Positions 52,867 to 62,945 of a DNA stretch of 64,000 bases are shown piece after piece. Source of the stretch: Bacteroidia bacterium (lineage in GTDB: Bacteria; Bacteroidota; Ignavibacteria; UBA10030). The notes under the pieces were generated by a model. It had not been told where the DNA came from, made no database searches, and saw only the letters and a list, made by a program, of their open reading frames with translations. Location: positions 1 to 64,000 of the forward strand of contig BQML01000035.1 in NCBI GenBank assembly GCA_022180565.1. Direction: 5' to 3'. The position numbers and the translations under genes were made by a program. The stretch's first letter is position 1. The number at the start of each line of letters is the position of its first letter.

Positions 52867-54707
52867 TTCCCTCCGCTCTCAAGTTCCCCTTCTTCCGACG
52901 ACTGCAGGGAATACAGCCGCTTGTACAACCCACTGTCTTTTTTCAAGAGTTCTTCGTGTGTGCCCTCCTCGACGATTCTTCCCCGCTCCAGCACAAGAAT
53001 GCGGTCGCACCGGTAAACGGTCGAAAGCCTGTGGGCGATGATGAACGACGTCCTTCCCTGCATGAGCCGGTCAAGAGCTTCCTGCACGGCAAGTTCGGAT
53101 TCCGCGTCAAGGGCGGAAGTTGCCTCGTCCAGGAGGAGGATTTTCGGGTCTCTCAGGACGGCACGGGCTATGGCGATTCTCTGCCGTTGACCACCCGAGA
53201 GCTGGACTCCCCGCTCTCCCACCTCCGTTTGGTACCCCTTTTCGAGTTTTGCGATAAATTCCGCCGCATTCGCGATGCGCGCCGCTTCTTCGATTTCGGC
53301 CGCAGTCGCCTCAAGCCTGCCGTAGCGTATATTGTCGTAAATCGTTCCCCCGAAGAGCATTACTTCCTGCGGAACAATAGCGATGCGTGAACGCAAGCGT
53401 TGCAGGCTCAAGCTTCGGACATCCCTTCCGTCGATGACAATCGATCCTTCGTCGACTTCATAAAATCGCGGTATCAGATTCACCAGCGTCGTTTTCCCGC
53501 TTCCGCTCGGCCCCACGAGCGCCACTTTTTCCCCGGCCTGAACCGTAAAGGAGACACCCTGCAGGGCGGGTGCCTCAGGGCGATAGGAGAACGCGACCGA
53601 CCGGAATTCCACACGCCCTTCGGTGATCCCTTCATCGTCTGATGCCCCTTCCTCCATGGATTCTTTTTCGAGATCCAGCATGTCGAAAATGAATCCCGCC
53701 GACACGAGGCTCTTCTGCAACCGCGCAATGTTTTCCCCGATGGCCTTAACGGGCTTTGCGAGGAATGTTATGAGAATCAGGAAGCTGATCATCATTTCGA
53801 TCGTCATCGATCCCTGGATGAAGAGATAGGCGGTAAATACGACCAGCAACGCAACGACGATCGTATTAAAGAGCTCGTTGACGGGACTCAAGAGCGCCAC
53901 GGTACGAACGATCTTCATATTAAAATGGTAATTATGTTCGACTTTTTGTCTGAACTGCTTCCGCTCATGCTGTTCCCGTGTAAACGATTTGACGATGCGA
54001 ATTCCGTTAATCTTCTCCTGGAGGAAAGAAGAGATATCGGCAAGCGTGTTCGTGATCTCGCGGCTGAAGGAACGGATGCGGTCTCCAAACTTGCGGGAAA
54101 TGATGCCCGATATCGTGAAAATCACCACAGTGAAGATCGTCAACTGCCAGTTGGTCAGAAACAGGGCGGTTGCAAAGATCACGGCGTACACGCTGTTCTG
54201 CGCCATTTCGACCATCTGAAAGAGGGACTGTTCGAGGGCGTTCACATCATTCGTAATCCGGGACATGATGCGTCCCGTTTTCTGTGAGTCAAAATAGCGG
54301 GCCGGAAAGAAGACGATGTTGTCAAAGAGTTCGAGCCGGAACCTCATCAACAACTTTTGCTGGACAGAGCTCATCACGATTTCGCGAACATAGACAAAGA
54401 CGACCTTGATGAGTACAATGCCCAGAATCGCCGCGGCGAAGAGGGCGATCAGACGGAAGCTCTCGTCGTATCCGTTGATCGCAAAGGAGGTTATCCTGAT
54501 CCCGTAAATCGTCACCGGAACCTCCATGGCGACTGTCGCACCGCGCTGGACGAAGTCCTGGATTTGCTGGAGGACCGCAAAGAGGCGCGCCACCAGGAAT
54601 GCGGAAACCGTGTCGGCGAGGCTCATGACGGCGACAGAGCATAGTCCGGCGATGATGCGCCATTGATACCGAAGAAAGTAGCGGCTGAGTCGGAGGAAGG
54701 TGTTCAT
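52863..54707 (-). CDS. MsbA-like ABC exporter (lipid A-type)
   Basis: The 614-residue half-transporter has six N-terminal spans and a nucleotide-binding domain: Walker A GPSGSGKTTL, signature LSGGQRQRIA, Walker B ILLLDEATSALD, and the switch His in IIAHRLSTV. Its layout is that of type IV ABC exporters such as MsbA, which flip lipid A-core. Position at the head of an operon with two GT9 enzymes and O-antigen ligase supports that role. The ATG giving MNTFLRLSRYF follows GGAAAG. Confidence 0.9.
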   Translation of the reverse strand: MNTFLRLSRYFLRYQWRIIAGLCSVAVMSLADTVSAFLVARLFAVLQQIQDFVQRGATVAMEVPVTIYGIRITSFAINGYDESFRLIALFAAAILGIVLIKVVFVYVREIVMSSVQQKLLMRFRLELFDNIVFFPARYFDSQKTGRIMSRITNDVNALEQSLFQMVEMAQNSVYAVIFATALFLTNWQLTIFTVVIFTISGIISRKFGDRIRSFSREITNTLADISSFLQEKINGIRIVKSFTREQHERKQFRQKVEHNYHFNMKIVRTVALLSPVNELFNTIVVALLVVFTAYLFIQGSMTIEMMISFLILITFLAKPVKAIGENIARLQKSLVSAGFIFDMLDLEKESMEEGASDDEGITEGRVEFRSVAFSYRPEAPALQGVSFTVQAGEKVALVGPSGSGKTTLVNLIPRFYEVDEGSIVIDGRDVRSLSLQRLRSRIAIVPQEVMLFGGTIYDNIRYGRLEATAAEIEEAARIANAAEFIAKLEKGYQTEVGERGVQLSGGQRQRIAIARAVLRDPKILLLDEATSALDAESELAVQEALDRLMQGRTSFIIAHRLSTVYRCDRILVLERGRIVEEGTHEELLKKDSGLYKRLYSLQSSEEGELESGGK

Positions 54708-54778
54708 CGGCTTTCCGCGATGGCTAACGTACTCGTTTTTCGGGCGAGTTGCAACGAAGAGACGAAGGAAAGGACGGG

Positions 54779-55084
54779 TCACTCACACAACGAGCGAAGC
54801 CGTTCCCATGTGTAGAGACCTGTGGCGTGTCCGTCACCCCAGGTCACCTGGAGGGCATACGAGCCGACCTGCTGCATTCCTCTCAGATCGTATTTTCCGG
54901 GCATGTCCGGAACCGGTTCCGGTTTGTAGGTTTTGAGGAGAACGGTTTCTCCCTGGCATCCCGCGCAGGGGCAGTGGTCCCTCAAGGCCTTCAGACGAAT
55001 GATCCCTCTGTAGCCGTCATTCCACTCAACTGTAAGGTCGCCGGATCCGGTCCGTGTGATTTTCGTAGGGAGCGTCATGAACAT
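54779..55084 (-). CDS. DUF971 family protein
   Basis: The 101-residue protein has the DUF971 (gamma-butyrobetaine hydroxylase N-terminal-like) pattern: ITRTGSGDLTVEWNDG, LRDHCPCAGCQGE and GSYALQVTWGDGHATGLYTWERLRSLC. The CPCAGCQGE block suggests a zinc site. In many bacteria it sits beside Fe-S scaffold genes, but not here. Two possible ATGs lie two codons apart. Confidence 0.88.
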   Translation of the reverse strand: MFMTLPTKITRTGSGDLTVEWNDGYRGIIRLKALRDHCPCAGCQGETVLLKTYKPEPVPDMPGKYDLRGMQQVGSYALQVTWGDGHATGLYTWERLRSLCE

Positions 55085-55205
55085 AAAAAGGACAACACCA
55101 TTTTGTTGTCCTCTCCATACCGCATCATTCGATATTCTTCATTCAGCGTTCGACATCATTTTTCCCCTGTCGGAGATCGACGTCCACGGCCAAACGGAGT
55201 GTGGG

Positions 55206-55279
55206 TGGACCGTACCGGGGTCGAACCGGTGACCTCCACAATGCCATTGTGGCGCTCTCCCAAGCTGAGCTAACGGCCC
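55206..55279 (-). tRNA. tRNA-Ala (GGC)
   Basis: Read on the minus strand, the gene folds into a normal cloverleaf. The acceptor stem GGGCCGT pairs with ACGGTCC, and the D arm is GCTCAGCTTGGGAGAGC. The anticodon arm CCACA-ATGGCAT-TGTGG gives anticodon GGC, and the T arm contains CGGTTCGAACCCCG. The 3' end is A followed by CCC, so CCA is not encoded. It stands alone between DUF971 and the cytochrome-like lipoprotein. No integrated element or att-like duplication is seen beside it. Confidence 0.95.
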
Positions 55280-55365
55280 GTATATGATCTAAAGTACGGA
55301 AGGTTCATCGCAAAGTCAATTTGTGCGGTTTGAATCTACGGGAATTTCTCAATACGTTTGTTTCT

Positions 55366-55746
55366 ATGAAGCGTACGGCACAACAATCCTTTCTTATCCT
55401 GATGCTTGTCATCGTGAGCAGTTCCTGCAAAGATGAATTGCCGACGGGTGCTATCGTTTTTCCGGAATCCAACGTCAGCTATGGCAGGCACATCGAGCCG
55501 CTGTGGACGCAAAAATGCCTCAGCTGTCATCAGGGATCCACGCCACCCAACCTCACGCCGCCATCGTACACAAGTCTCATGACCTATCAGCCGCAGTTAG
55601 TGATTCCGGGTCAGGGGTACAACAGCCTGCTTGTGCAAATGCTTGACGGACGCATCGGTCCGCCCATGCCCCCGACGGAGAAGCTGAATGACAACCAAAT
55701 CAAGGGGATCATGACCTGGATCAACGAAGGGGCGCAGAACAACTGA
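55366..55746 (+). CDS. Small cytochrome c-type lipoprotein
   Basis: The 126-residue protein has a lipoprotein signal (MKRTAQQSFLILMLVIVSSSC). A single c-type haem motif is CLSCHQG, and a possible axial Met lies in GPPMPPTEKLND, with the downstream IMTWINEGA helix usual for class I cytochromes. It should sit at the periplasmic membrane surface and carry electrons. The ATG at 55366 was chosen because it begins the signal. It is 9 bases from the convergent nadK stop. Confidence 0.85.
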   Translation: MKRTAQQSFLILMLVIVSSSCKDELPTGAIVFPESNVSYGRHIEPLWTQKCLSCHQGSTPPNLTPPSYTSLMTYQPQLVIPGQGYNSLLVQMLDGRIGPPMPPTEKLNDNQIKGIMTWINEGAQNN

Positions 55747-55755
55747 GCACCTCTC

Positions 55756-56667
55756 TTATCCGCCTCTTCTTCCTCTTTCTTTCCGCTTAGCTTCCACACG
55801 CACGTCGCTCCCCCAGTGGAGCTTTTTCCGAAGGACATCGTAGTAACTCACGTGCAATCTCTTCACCAGCCTTGCCTTGAAGGGGGCCTTTCTGATTTGA
55901 AAGGTCACCGGGGGTCTGAAGAGCTGTTCCAATTGTCCGTCGGCAGTGAGGTGCACTTGTTTGCCGGCATGGGGAATGCTGATCGCTATCACAGAATTAT
56001 CCGGCACAATGACGGGCCTGGCGGTAAGTGTGTGGGGGCAGATGGGGCTGATTGTTACGGCATGGTTTTCCGGAGTGACGATGGGCCCCCCGTTGGCCAG
56101 TGCGTATGCCGTTGATCCCGTGGGCGTGGAGACGATAATGCCGTCCGCCGAGTACGTCGCCAGATATTCATCGTTCACGGCGGTTTCAATGCTCATGACC
56201 CGCGACGTGCCGTACTTATCCACAACGATGTCGTTCAGTGCCACAAACGGCTTTTTCATAGACGCCGTATGCGCCTGAAGCATCATGCGTTCTTCCACCC
56301 GATAGCGTCCTTGCAGGATCTCCTGCACACAAGCCTCCACTTCATCCAGGGAGACTTCGGCAAGGAATCCCAGCTTTCCCAGGTTGATTCCCAGAATCGG
56401 CGTTCCCCGGTCGGCAACCATGCGGGCGGTTTCCAGAATTGTACCATCGCCGCCAAGGGCAATCAGAAGATCCGAATCCTCCAGGATTCTTCTCTCCGCA
56501 GCCACACGTGCCCTGCTCAGTACTTCGCGGCTCAACGACGAGCAGGCCCTGCCCACGGGCGCCGATACGAGAAACCGCACGGAATCCTGTGGTGTGCGCA
56601 GAAGCAGCTCTTTGACAACAAGCGGCAGTTCCTTCTTCTGCACATTACCGACAATCCCGAACGTCAT
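55756..56667 (-). CDS. nadK: NAD kinase
   Basis: The 303-residue enzyme phosphorylates NAD+ to NADP+. The motif LLIALGGDGTILETARM, the glycine-rich GINLGKLGFLAEV, the NDIVVDK turn and TPTGSTAYALANGGPIV are all present. It starts at an ATGA overlap with DUF1844. A basic tail (RVEAKRKERGRRGG) is not typical of all family members. Confidence 0.95.
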   Translation of the reverse strand: MTFGIVGNVQKKELPLVVKELLLRTPQDSVRFLVSAPVGRACSSLSREVLSRARVAAERRILEDSDLLIALGGDGTILETARMVADRGTPILGINLGKLGFLAEVSLDEVEACVQEILQGRYRVEERMMLQAHTASMKKPFVALNDIVVDKYGTSRVMSIETAVNDEYLATYSADGIIVSTPTGSTAYALANGGPIVTPENHAVTISPICPHTLTARPVIVPDNSVIAISIPHAGKQVHLTADGQLEQLFRPPVTFQIRKAPFKARLVKRLHVSYYDVLRKKLHWGSDVRVEAKRKERGRRGG

Positions 56668-56954
56668 TGCTTCTCCGCCGCGCCGGCAGACCCATTTGCT
56701 TTTTCATCCACGAAGTTTAGTTTCAAATCCCGCAACACTCCTGTCAGGAATTGTTCTTCGTCTGCGGTCAAATTGCCCTTGGTTTTTTCTTTCAGCATAT
56801 CCAGCATGTCAATAGACATTTGCGCCTGCTCCAGATCCCGCTCAATCTTGTCCGTGACGGGATTCTTCACCTTTCCCATCTGTTGTAGCGCGGCGGCCTG
56901 AAACATTGTAATCAGGCCTCCGAACAGGGCAGTATTCTTTTCCTCCGGCGTCAT
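56664..56954 (-). CDS. DUF1844 protein
   Basis: The 96-residue protein matches the DUF1844 pattern: LFGGLITMFQAAALQQMGKVKNPVTDK, then DLEQAQMSIDMLDMLKEKTKGNLTADEEQFL. It is a short helical protein of unknown function. The ATG overlaps the stop of the upstream glycosyltransferase, and its stop overlaps nadK, so the three are translated together. Confidence 0.9.
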   Translation of the reverse strand: MTPEEKNTALFGGLITMFQAAALQQMGKVKNPVTDKIERDLEQAQMSIDMLDMLKEKTKGNLTADEEQFLTGVLRDLKLNFVDEKANGSAGAAEKQ

Positions 56955-57712
56955 TCGATCGTCTCCATCGTTCGAGTTCGTTCCCACAGTTTTGCATACT
57001 TCGTAAAGACATAGCCTGCCGAAAGCATGCACAGAATCAATCCCGGCATCCCATCGAGGAATCCCAGCCGCAGAAAGTACATTCGGACAAAGGTCCACAT
57101 GGGATTCAGCAGCAGCCTCCCGACACCGCTTCGGCGTCCCTTCCCGGCAAGATCGTCCGCCGCAAGCGACGTGTAGCGGTTGAATTTCGTGAAGTAATGT
57201 TCAAGCGACGGATCGGTGTAATGGAGGAGGTCCGCTTTCAGCTCCGCCACAGGCCCGTCGACGATCAGCGTTTCGTGGACACGATCATTGGAAAAGGTCC
57301 CCTTGTCCCGTCGAAACAGCCGCACGACCCGACCCGGATACCATCCGCAGTGCTTGATCCATTTCCCAAGGAAGAAAGCCTTTCTCGGAACGGAAAACCC
57401 GGCTTTGTCGGTTCGTTTGGAGATAGACAGTTCAATTTCCTCGGCCAACTCGGGTGTAATGCGTTCATCCGCATCCAGCCAAAACACCCAATCGTTCCGT
57501 GCCTTGCTCAGGGCAAAATTCTTCGAAGCACCGAAGCCCTCCCAGGGCCGTTCGAACACTTTTTCGGAAAACTCACGCGCGGCCGCCACTGTGCCGTCCG
57601 AGCTCCCTGAATCCACGACGATAATCTCGTCTGCCCAGCGCGCGCTGGACAGGCAGTCGCGGATGTTCCGCTCCTCATTCCGAGTGATGACGATGACCGA
57701 GACGCGTGTCAA
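56951..57712 (-). CDS. WaaE/KdtX-like family 2 glycosyltransferase
   Basis: The 253-residue enzyme has [49 protein letters not shown] and [13 protein letters not shown], which is the pattern of LPS-core glucosyltransferases of the WaaE/KdtX type. A C-terminal stretch near residues 205-235 is hydrophobic ([20 protein letters not shown]). It lies between leuS and DUF1844 with ATGA overlaps, away from the main glycan locus. Confidence 0.88.
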   Translation of the reverse strand: MTRVSVIVITRNEERNIRDCLSSARWADEIIVVDSGSSDGTVAAAREFSEKVFERPWEGFGASKNFALSKARNDWVFWLDADERITPELAEEIELSISKRTDKAGFSVPRKAFFLGKWIKHCGWYPGRVVRLFRRDKGTFSNDRVHETLIVDGPVAELKADLLHYTDPSLEHYFTKFNRYTSLAADDLAGKGRRSGVGRLLLNPMWTFVRMYFLRLGFLDGMPGLILCMLSAGYVFTKYAKLWERTRTMETIE

Positions 57713-60294
57713 TTCCGCTCCTCGTTCCCCACGACCAGATTGACGAGCTTGTCTCTCACGACAATCTTCCGGGCAATCCGTCTTCCGTCGATATGGCGCT
57801 TCACATTGGCGTCGTTCAGGGCAATCGTTTCGAGCTCTGCTTCCGGGGTTCCCGCCGGTACCTGTGCTTTCGACCGTACTTTCCCGTTGACCTGAAAGAC
57901 GACCTCAATGCTCTTCATCCTTGCCTTTTCCGAATCGTACGCCGGCCACGGCTCTGCGGCCAGGCTGGCCGGATGTCCGAGTTTCTCCCAAAGCTCCTCT
58001 GCTATGTGAGGCGCAAAGGGGGCAAGAAGCAGAACAAACTGTTCCATGAGCCTTCGCGGCTTCCTTTCCAGCTTGTATGCCTCATTGATGAAGATCATCA
58101 TTTGAGAAATGGCCGTATTGAACCGCAGAGCCTCGATATCCTCCCCCACCTTCTTCACCGTCCGATGGAACAACCTCTCGAACTCCGGGTCGGGGTCGAT
58201 GTCGGCAAGGCCCGGCTCGATAGAGCCGTCCTCGCCGATGAAAAGCCGCCAGACGCGGTTCAGGAAACGAAACACTCCTTCAACGCCGCGCGTGCTCCAC
58301 GGTTTCACCTCTTCAAGGGGGCCCATGAACATTTCAAACAGTCTCATGGCATCCGCCCCATACTCTGCGACAACCGTGTCAGGATTCACGACATTTCCGC
58401 GGGATTTTGACATCTTGCGTGAATCTTCGCCCAGAATGGTGCCTTGATGCCGGAGTTTGAGAAACGGCTCCTTCGTACTGACATATCCCAGATCGTACAG
58501 CACCTTGTGCCAGAAGCGCGCATACATCAGATGAAGAACCGCATGTTCAGCCCCTCCGATGTACAGGTCAACAGGCATCCAGTACTGTTCCCGTTCCGGA
58601 TCGCAGAATATTCTCTCATTGTGCGGATCCAAATACCTGAGGTAATACCAGCACGAGCCTGCCCATTGGGGCATTGTATTCGTTTCTCTGCGACCCTTCT
58701 TTCCCGTTTGGGGATCCTGTACACGCACCCAGTCCTCCGCAAGCGCCAGCGGAGACTCCGTCGTTCCACTTGGCTGGAATTTTTCCAGATCCGGCAAGAG
58801 GAGGGGCAATTCAGATTCCGGAACGGCACTCATGGTGCCGTCCTCCCAATGAATGATCGGAATCGGCTCTCCCCAGTACCGTTGTCGTGAGAAGAGCCAA
58901 TCGCGCAGTTTGTACGTCACCTTCCTCGCGCCCAGATTCTTCTCCTCGAGCCAGCGGATGATTCGTTCCTTGGCGGCATCGACATTCAATCCGTCAAGGA
59001 ATTCGCTGTTCACTGCAGGCCCGTCTCCCGTATACGCCTTTCCCGCAAATCCATCGGGTGGCTGAACTGTTCGAACAATGGGGAGTCCGAACTTCTCCGC
59101 AAATTCCCAGTCTCTCTCGTCTTGCCCGGGCACACCCATGATGGCTCCCGTGCCGTAGCCCATGAGCACATAATCGGCCACCCAGATCGGAATGTTCTTT
59201 TGGGTCGCGGGATTGACCGCATAGCTGCCGGTGAAGACTCCCGTTTTCTCTTTTTCAAGGCCTCGATCCAGTTCGCTCTTGAGCGATGCCGCCCGCTGAT
59301 AGCGGACAACATCCTCGCGGTGCGCGGCGTCGGTGAGCTGGGGCACGAGAGGGTGTTCGGGAGCGAGCACAAGATAGGTCGCTCCGAAGAGCGTATCGGG
59401 CCGTGTGGTGAACACCCGAATTCTTCTGTCCGACCCATCCGCCACAAAGTCAATTTCCGCCCCTTCCGACCGTCCGATCCAGTTCCTTTGTTGTTCAACG
59501 GTCGATGAAGGCCAATCAAGCTCTTCCGCGTCGACAAGCAATCGCTCAGCGTAGGCCGTGATGCGCATCATCCATTGTCTCATGGGCCTCCGCTCAACGC
59601 TGTAGCCTTTTTCCACCCATTCGTCAACCTCCTCGTTGGCGAGAACCGTTCCAAGCTCTTCGCACCAATTGACGGGCACCTCTGCGACATAGGCCAGGCG
59701 GAACCGGGCAAGGACCTCCTGGCGTTCGCGTTCCGTCATTGATTTCCACTGCGCCGCCGAAAACGGCGCTTCCACGGGGAGATCTTTGCTTCCCTGCGCT
59801 TCAAACTCCTCCACCAATGTTTCGATCGGCCGGGCTTTGTTCACACGAGGGTCAAACCATGACTGATAGATCTTGAGAAAGATCCACTGTGTCCATTTGT
59901 AGTAGGCCGGATCGGTGGTATTCACTTCCCGGTCCCAATCGTAGCTCAGACCGAGCATTTTGATCTGGCGGCGAAAGGTTGCTATGTTTTCCTCTGTGGT
60001 TTTGCGCGGATGGATGTTCGTCTGCATCGCGTAGCGTTCAGCGGGAAGACCGAACGCATCCCAGCCGATCGGGTGGAGAACATGAAAACCCTTCATGCGC
60101 CTGTAGCGGGCCACAATATCCGTGGCGGTGTATCCCTCGGGGTGTCCGACATGGAGTCCCGCCCCGGACGGATAGGGGAACATGTCAAGGATGTAGATTT
60201 TCCTGCCGGGATGTTTGTCGCGGACCCGAAAGGTGCCGTGTTCCTCCCAGTACTTCTGCCATTTCGGTTCAATTTCGGATGGATGGTATTTCAT
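57709..60294 (-). CDS. leuS: Leucyl-tRNA synthetase
   Basis: The 861-residue class I synthetase charges tRNA-Leu. The HIGH-type motif is [11 protein letters not shown], the KMSKS loop is KMSKSRGN, and the editing domain has [23 protein letters not shown] and [21 protein letters not shown]. Length and order match bacterial LeuS. It starts [20 protein letters not shown]. The 85 bases upstream to the next gene hold nothing recognisable. Confidence 0.97.
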   Translation of the reverse strand: MKYHPSEIEPKWQKYWEEHGTFRVRDKHPGRKIYILDMFPYPSGAGLHVGHPEGYTATDIVARYRRMKGFHVLHPIGWDAFGLPAERYAMQTNIHPRKTTEENIATFRRQIKMLGLSYDWDREVNTTDPAYYKWTQWIFLKIYQSWFDPRVNKARPIETLVEEFEAQGSKDLPVEAPFSAAQWKSMTERERQEVLARFRLAYVAEVPVNWCEELGTVLANEEVDEWVEKGYSVERRPMRQWMMRITAYAERLLVDAEELDWPSSTVEQQRNWIGRSEGAEIDFVADGSDRRIRVFTTRPDTLFGATYLVLAPEHPLVPQLTDAAHREDVVRYQRAASLKSELDRGLEKEKTGVFTGSYAVNPATQKNIPIWVADYVLMGYGTGAIMGVPGQDERDWEFAEKFGLPIVRTVQPPDGFAGKAYTGDGPAVNSEFLDGLNVDAAKERIIRWLEEKNLGARKVTYKLRDWLFSRQRYWGEPIPIIHWEDGTMSAVPESELPLLLPDLEKFQPSGTTESPLALAEDWVRVQDPQTGKKGRRETNTMPQWAGSCWYYLRYLDPHNERIFCDPEREQYWMPVDLYIGGAEHAVLHLMYARFWHKVLYDLGYVSTKEPFLKLRHQGTILGEDSRKMSKSRGNVVNPDTVVAEYGADAMRLFEMFMGPLEEVKPWSTRGVEGVFRFLNRVWRLFIGEDGSIEPGLADIDPDPEFERLFHRTVKKVGEDIEALRFNTAISQMMIFINEAYKLERKPRRLMEQFVLLLAPFAPHIAEELWEKLGHPASLAAEPWPAYDSEKARMKSIEVVFQVNGKVRSKAQVPAGTPEAELETIALNDANVKRHIDGRRIARKIVVRDKLVNLVVGNEERN

Positions 60295-60379
60295 CGCCGG
60301 AGAGAAAATGTACGGAAACGAGGCGGGAATTACAATTCACAGACGGAGGTTCACTGGATCGGCAAGGGTTCAGACACGT

Positions 60380-62101
60380 TCATTGGACGCTCATCACGAG
60401 CATGGTGACATCGTCGGACTGTGCAATGCCCTCGGAGAAGCTCTCGATGGCGGCCCGAACCGCTTGCACAACTTCCCGCGCGGTCGATCCCCGGAGGGAC
60501 CTGAGGAGCGCTTCAAGCCGCTCCTCGGTGAAATCCTCACCCTGTGCATTCATTGCCTCACTCACTCCATCGGTAAAGAGAAACAGAAGGTCTCCCTCCT
60601 CCAACGTCACCTCCTCTTCTTCATAAGGCGCCGTGGTCTTCATGATCCCGAGAATCAATCCGCCCTTCTCCAGGCGCTCCACGGTTCCATCCTTTCGCAG
60701 GAGAAAGGGAGGATTGTGGCCCGCGTTCACATAGCGAAGGGTGCGACGTTCTGTGTCGATAAGGCCCCAGAAAAACGTGATGAACTTGTCCCCACCCGTG
60801 TTGTCGCATGTGATCTCGTTGATACGAGCCGTTGCCTGGGGTAAATCGTGCATAAGCGGAACGAGAGCCCTCAAGGCCGCCTGGACGTTTGCCATCAGGA
60901 GAGCGGCGGGTGTTCCCTTGCCGGACACGTCGCCGATCGCAATCACATATTCCGTTGCCGATCGTCGGATTACGTCGTAGTAGTCGCCGCCCACTTGTTT
61001 CGACGAGACATTGATTGCGGCAAGGTCCAACCGGGAGATCGCGGGAAGCGTCTGCGGCAGGAGTCCCTGCTGAATCTCTCGGGCAATCTTCAGTTCATCC
61101 TCGAGTCTTTGCTTCTCGAGGGTTTCCTGAAACAGCCGCGCATTTTCAATGGAGATCATCGCCAGGTTTCCGAGCGAATACAGAAACTCCAGGTCTTCCT
61201 TCGTATATGCGGCGCCACCGAGCTTCCGCCCGAGCAGGATCAGCCCCTTCGTTCTGTTTTGGGTGTGCATGGGAATCAGCAGTTCAACACCCGCTTCTTT
61301 CAGCAGAGCGGCTGAAGGCCCGCGTTGTTTGTCCACATCGTCCACCACCACGGCGTTCTTGAGTTCGCAGAAGTCTTGCAAGGCCCTGAGCAGACCGGGA
61401 TCATCCGGCAGGCGCGATGCCACGATCTTCAAGCTCGCGTTCTCCATCAAGCACACCGCGTAGCGGTTCACCCCGATCTGTCCCAGGAGCGAGAATGTGA
61501 GAAGGCGGATGACCTTGTCCGCGTCCAGGACAAGATTGAACTCCTTGCTCAACTCGAACAGAGTTTTCAGCTCCTGCAGTTTTCTGTCGAGGGACCGGTG
61601 TGCTTCCTTCAGACGTTCAAGCATCACCGCCTTGTCGACTGCGGCGGCGGAAAGGCTGACCAACGACGTGATCAGCTTCTTGTCGGAGGATGAAAAGGAC
61701 TTCCTGCCTGCCCGAGCGCCCAGAACAAGATACCCCACCACGTGGGAGGCGGAGATGACAGGCACGATCAGGCGAAGTTCATGCTTCACAAGCCATGAAT
61801 TTCCATGCTCCGCCTTTCCGCCTTTCTTAAGCTCGCGCATTCCCTTCGGCAGGGTCTGAAAATCGACCGTTGCTCCCTCAACGTCTCCCAAACCCCGTGC
61901 CGCAACAATTTCAAAAGCCGTCTTGTCGCGTTTGAGCAGAACCGCACCGCGTGTGACGAGCATTTTGCCCATGACCGTCAGAAGCACAGTTCCGAGAATG
62001 AATTTCAGATCATGAGAGGAATTGACGACGTTGCTGAACTCAAACAGGGGAAGCAGATCCGCGGATGTTGAGGCCAGGGTGGAGCGGGCGGATTTTGTCA
62101 T
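60380..62101 (-). CDS. GAF-domain PP2C (SpoIIE/RsbU-type) phosphatase
   Basis: The 573-residue protein has two GAF-like regions (residues about 25-170 and 195-330), then a coiled linker (LEKQRLEDELKIAREIQQGLLP). A SpoIIE domain follows with VGGDYYDVI, IAIGDVSGKGTPAALLMA, YVNAGHNPPFLL, LFTDGVSEAMN and QSDDVTMLVM. It dephosphorylates an anti-sigma-factor antagonist in response to a bound ligand. It is the last gene of the Rsb group. Confidence 0.92.
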   Translation of the reverse strand: MTKSARSTLASTSADLLPLFEFSNVVNSSHDLKFILGTVLLTVMGKMLVTRGAVLLKRDKTAFEIVAARGLGDVEGATVDFQTLPKGMRELKKGGKAEHGNSWLVKHELRLIVPVISASHVVGYLVLGARAGRKSFSSSDKKLITSLVSLSAAAVDKAVMLERLKEAHRSLDRKLQELKTLFELSKEFNLVLDADKVIRLLTFSLLGQIGVNRYAVCLMENASLKIVASRLPDDPGLLRALQDFCELKNAVVVDDVDKQRGPSAALLKEAGVELLIPMHTQNRTKGLILLGRKLGGAAYTKEDLEFLYSLGNLAMISIENARLFQETLEKQRLEDELKIAREIQQGLLPQTLPAISRLDLAAINVSSKQVGGDYYDVIRRSATEYVIAIGDVSGKGTPAALLMANVQAALRALVPLMHDLPQATARINEITCDNTGGDKFITFFWGLIDTERRTLRYVNAGHNPPFLLRKDGTVERLEKGGLILGIMKTTAPYEEEEVTLEEGDLLFLFTDGVSEAMNAQGEDFTEERLEALLRSLRGSTAREVVQAVRAAIESFSEGIAQSDDVTMLVMSVQ

Positions 62102-62128
62102 GACGTGGTATCGGGAGAGCGGGCGCTG

Positions 62129-62566
62129 TTACCGACGCGAACGCACCGGGTGGAGATACTTTGTCAGGCGGACTTCATTTCGCTTGTCCCCCAGGGAATT
62201 GTATTCCACTTTGTCCATCAGGGTTTTCATGAGATACACCCCCAATCCGCCGCGGCGATAGCGCGTCAGATGTTCTTTGAGATTCAGTGGCTTGAGCATT
62301 GACGGGTCGAACCTCCTGCCCTCGTCAACAATGCTTACCTCGAACCGGTCCTTCTTCTTCTCAACCGTGATTGCGATCTCGTGATCGGGATTATTCTGAT
62401 AGGCATGCCGGATAATGTTCGTGCATGCTTCATCCACCGCAAGGGCAATCTTCGAGATATCCTCGTCGGAAAAACCGAAGTCCCGCGCCTCGGAGGCAAC
62501 GAACTCCCGGACTTCGAGAAGTTTGCCCGTTTTGCTGGGAATAGTTTTTGTAGCAGACTTCGCCAT
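62129..62566 (-). CDS. Anti-sigma-factor serine kinase (RsbW/SpoIIAB-like)
   Basis: The 145-residue HATPase_c protein has ALAVDEACTNIIRHAY (N box), VDEGRRFDPS (G1-like) and RRGGLGVYLMKTLMD (G2). RsbW-type kinases bind a sigma factor or phosphorylate the STAS antagonist. It lies 16 bases after the STAS gene. No sigma factor gene is adjacent, so the partner may be elsewhere or not a sigma factor. Confidence 0.9.
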   Translation of the reverse strand: MAKSATKTIPSKTGKLLEVREFVASEARDFGFSDEDISKIALAVDEACTNIIRHAYQNNPDHEIAITVEKKKDRFEVSIVDEGRRFDPSMLKPLNLKEHLTRYRRGGLGVYLMKTLMDKVEYNSLGDKRNEVRLTKYLHPVRSRR

Positions 62567-62582
62567 CGAGCGTTCCGTCGGA

Positions 62583-62945
62583 TCACCCTTTTTTCATCTG
62601 TTGACGAAACTTGGTCGCTGCCTCCTGCTCATCCTTGTAGATTTCATAGAGAACAGGGAATCCCAGGAGGTCGAAAACATTGTATACCTTCGGGGACATG
62701 TTCGTCAACTTGATATCCCCCCGGTTTTTTCGAACATCTTCGATGTACGCCATGAACACGCCCAGACCCGCACTGCTGATGTACGTCAGATCCTTGCAGT
62801 TCACAATGATGTTGAATTTCTTGTCTGTGAGGAGCTTCTGGAAAGTCGTTTCCAGATCGGGGGCCGTGTGTGCGTCGAGATACCCCTTCAACTCGAGCAC
62901 GCTGAATCCCTCTCCGTCACGGTGATTCACTTTGAATTCACTCAT
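62583..62945 (-). CDS. STAS-domain anti-sigma-factor antagonist (RsbV-like)
   Basis: The 120-residue STAS protein has VLELKGYLDAHTAPDLE and the phosphorylation loop LTYISSAGLGVFMAYI; Ser in ISSAG is the likely site. Its state is set by the kinase and phosphatases around it. The ATG giving MSEFKVNHRD follows AAGGAGACCACC. An eight-base overlap joins it to the upstream phosphatase. Confidence 0.93.
   Translation of the reverse strand: MSEFKVNHRDGEGFSVLELKGYLDAHTAPDLETTFQKLLTDKKFNIIVNCKDLTYISSAGLGVFMAYIEDVRKNRGDIKLTNMSPKVYNVFDLLGFPVLYEIYKDEQEAATKFRQQMKKG

Noticed and set aside
55206-55279. Integrated element at the tRNA-Ala gene
   Set aside because: No integrase, no duplicated tRNA 3' end and ordinary genes on both sides.
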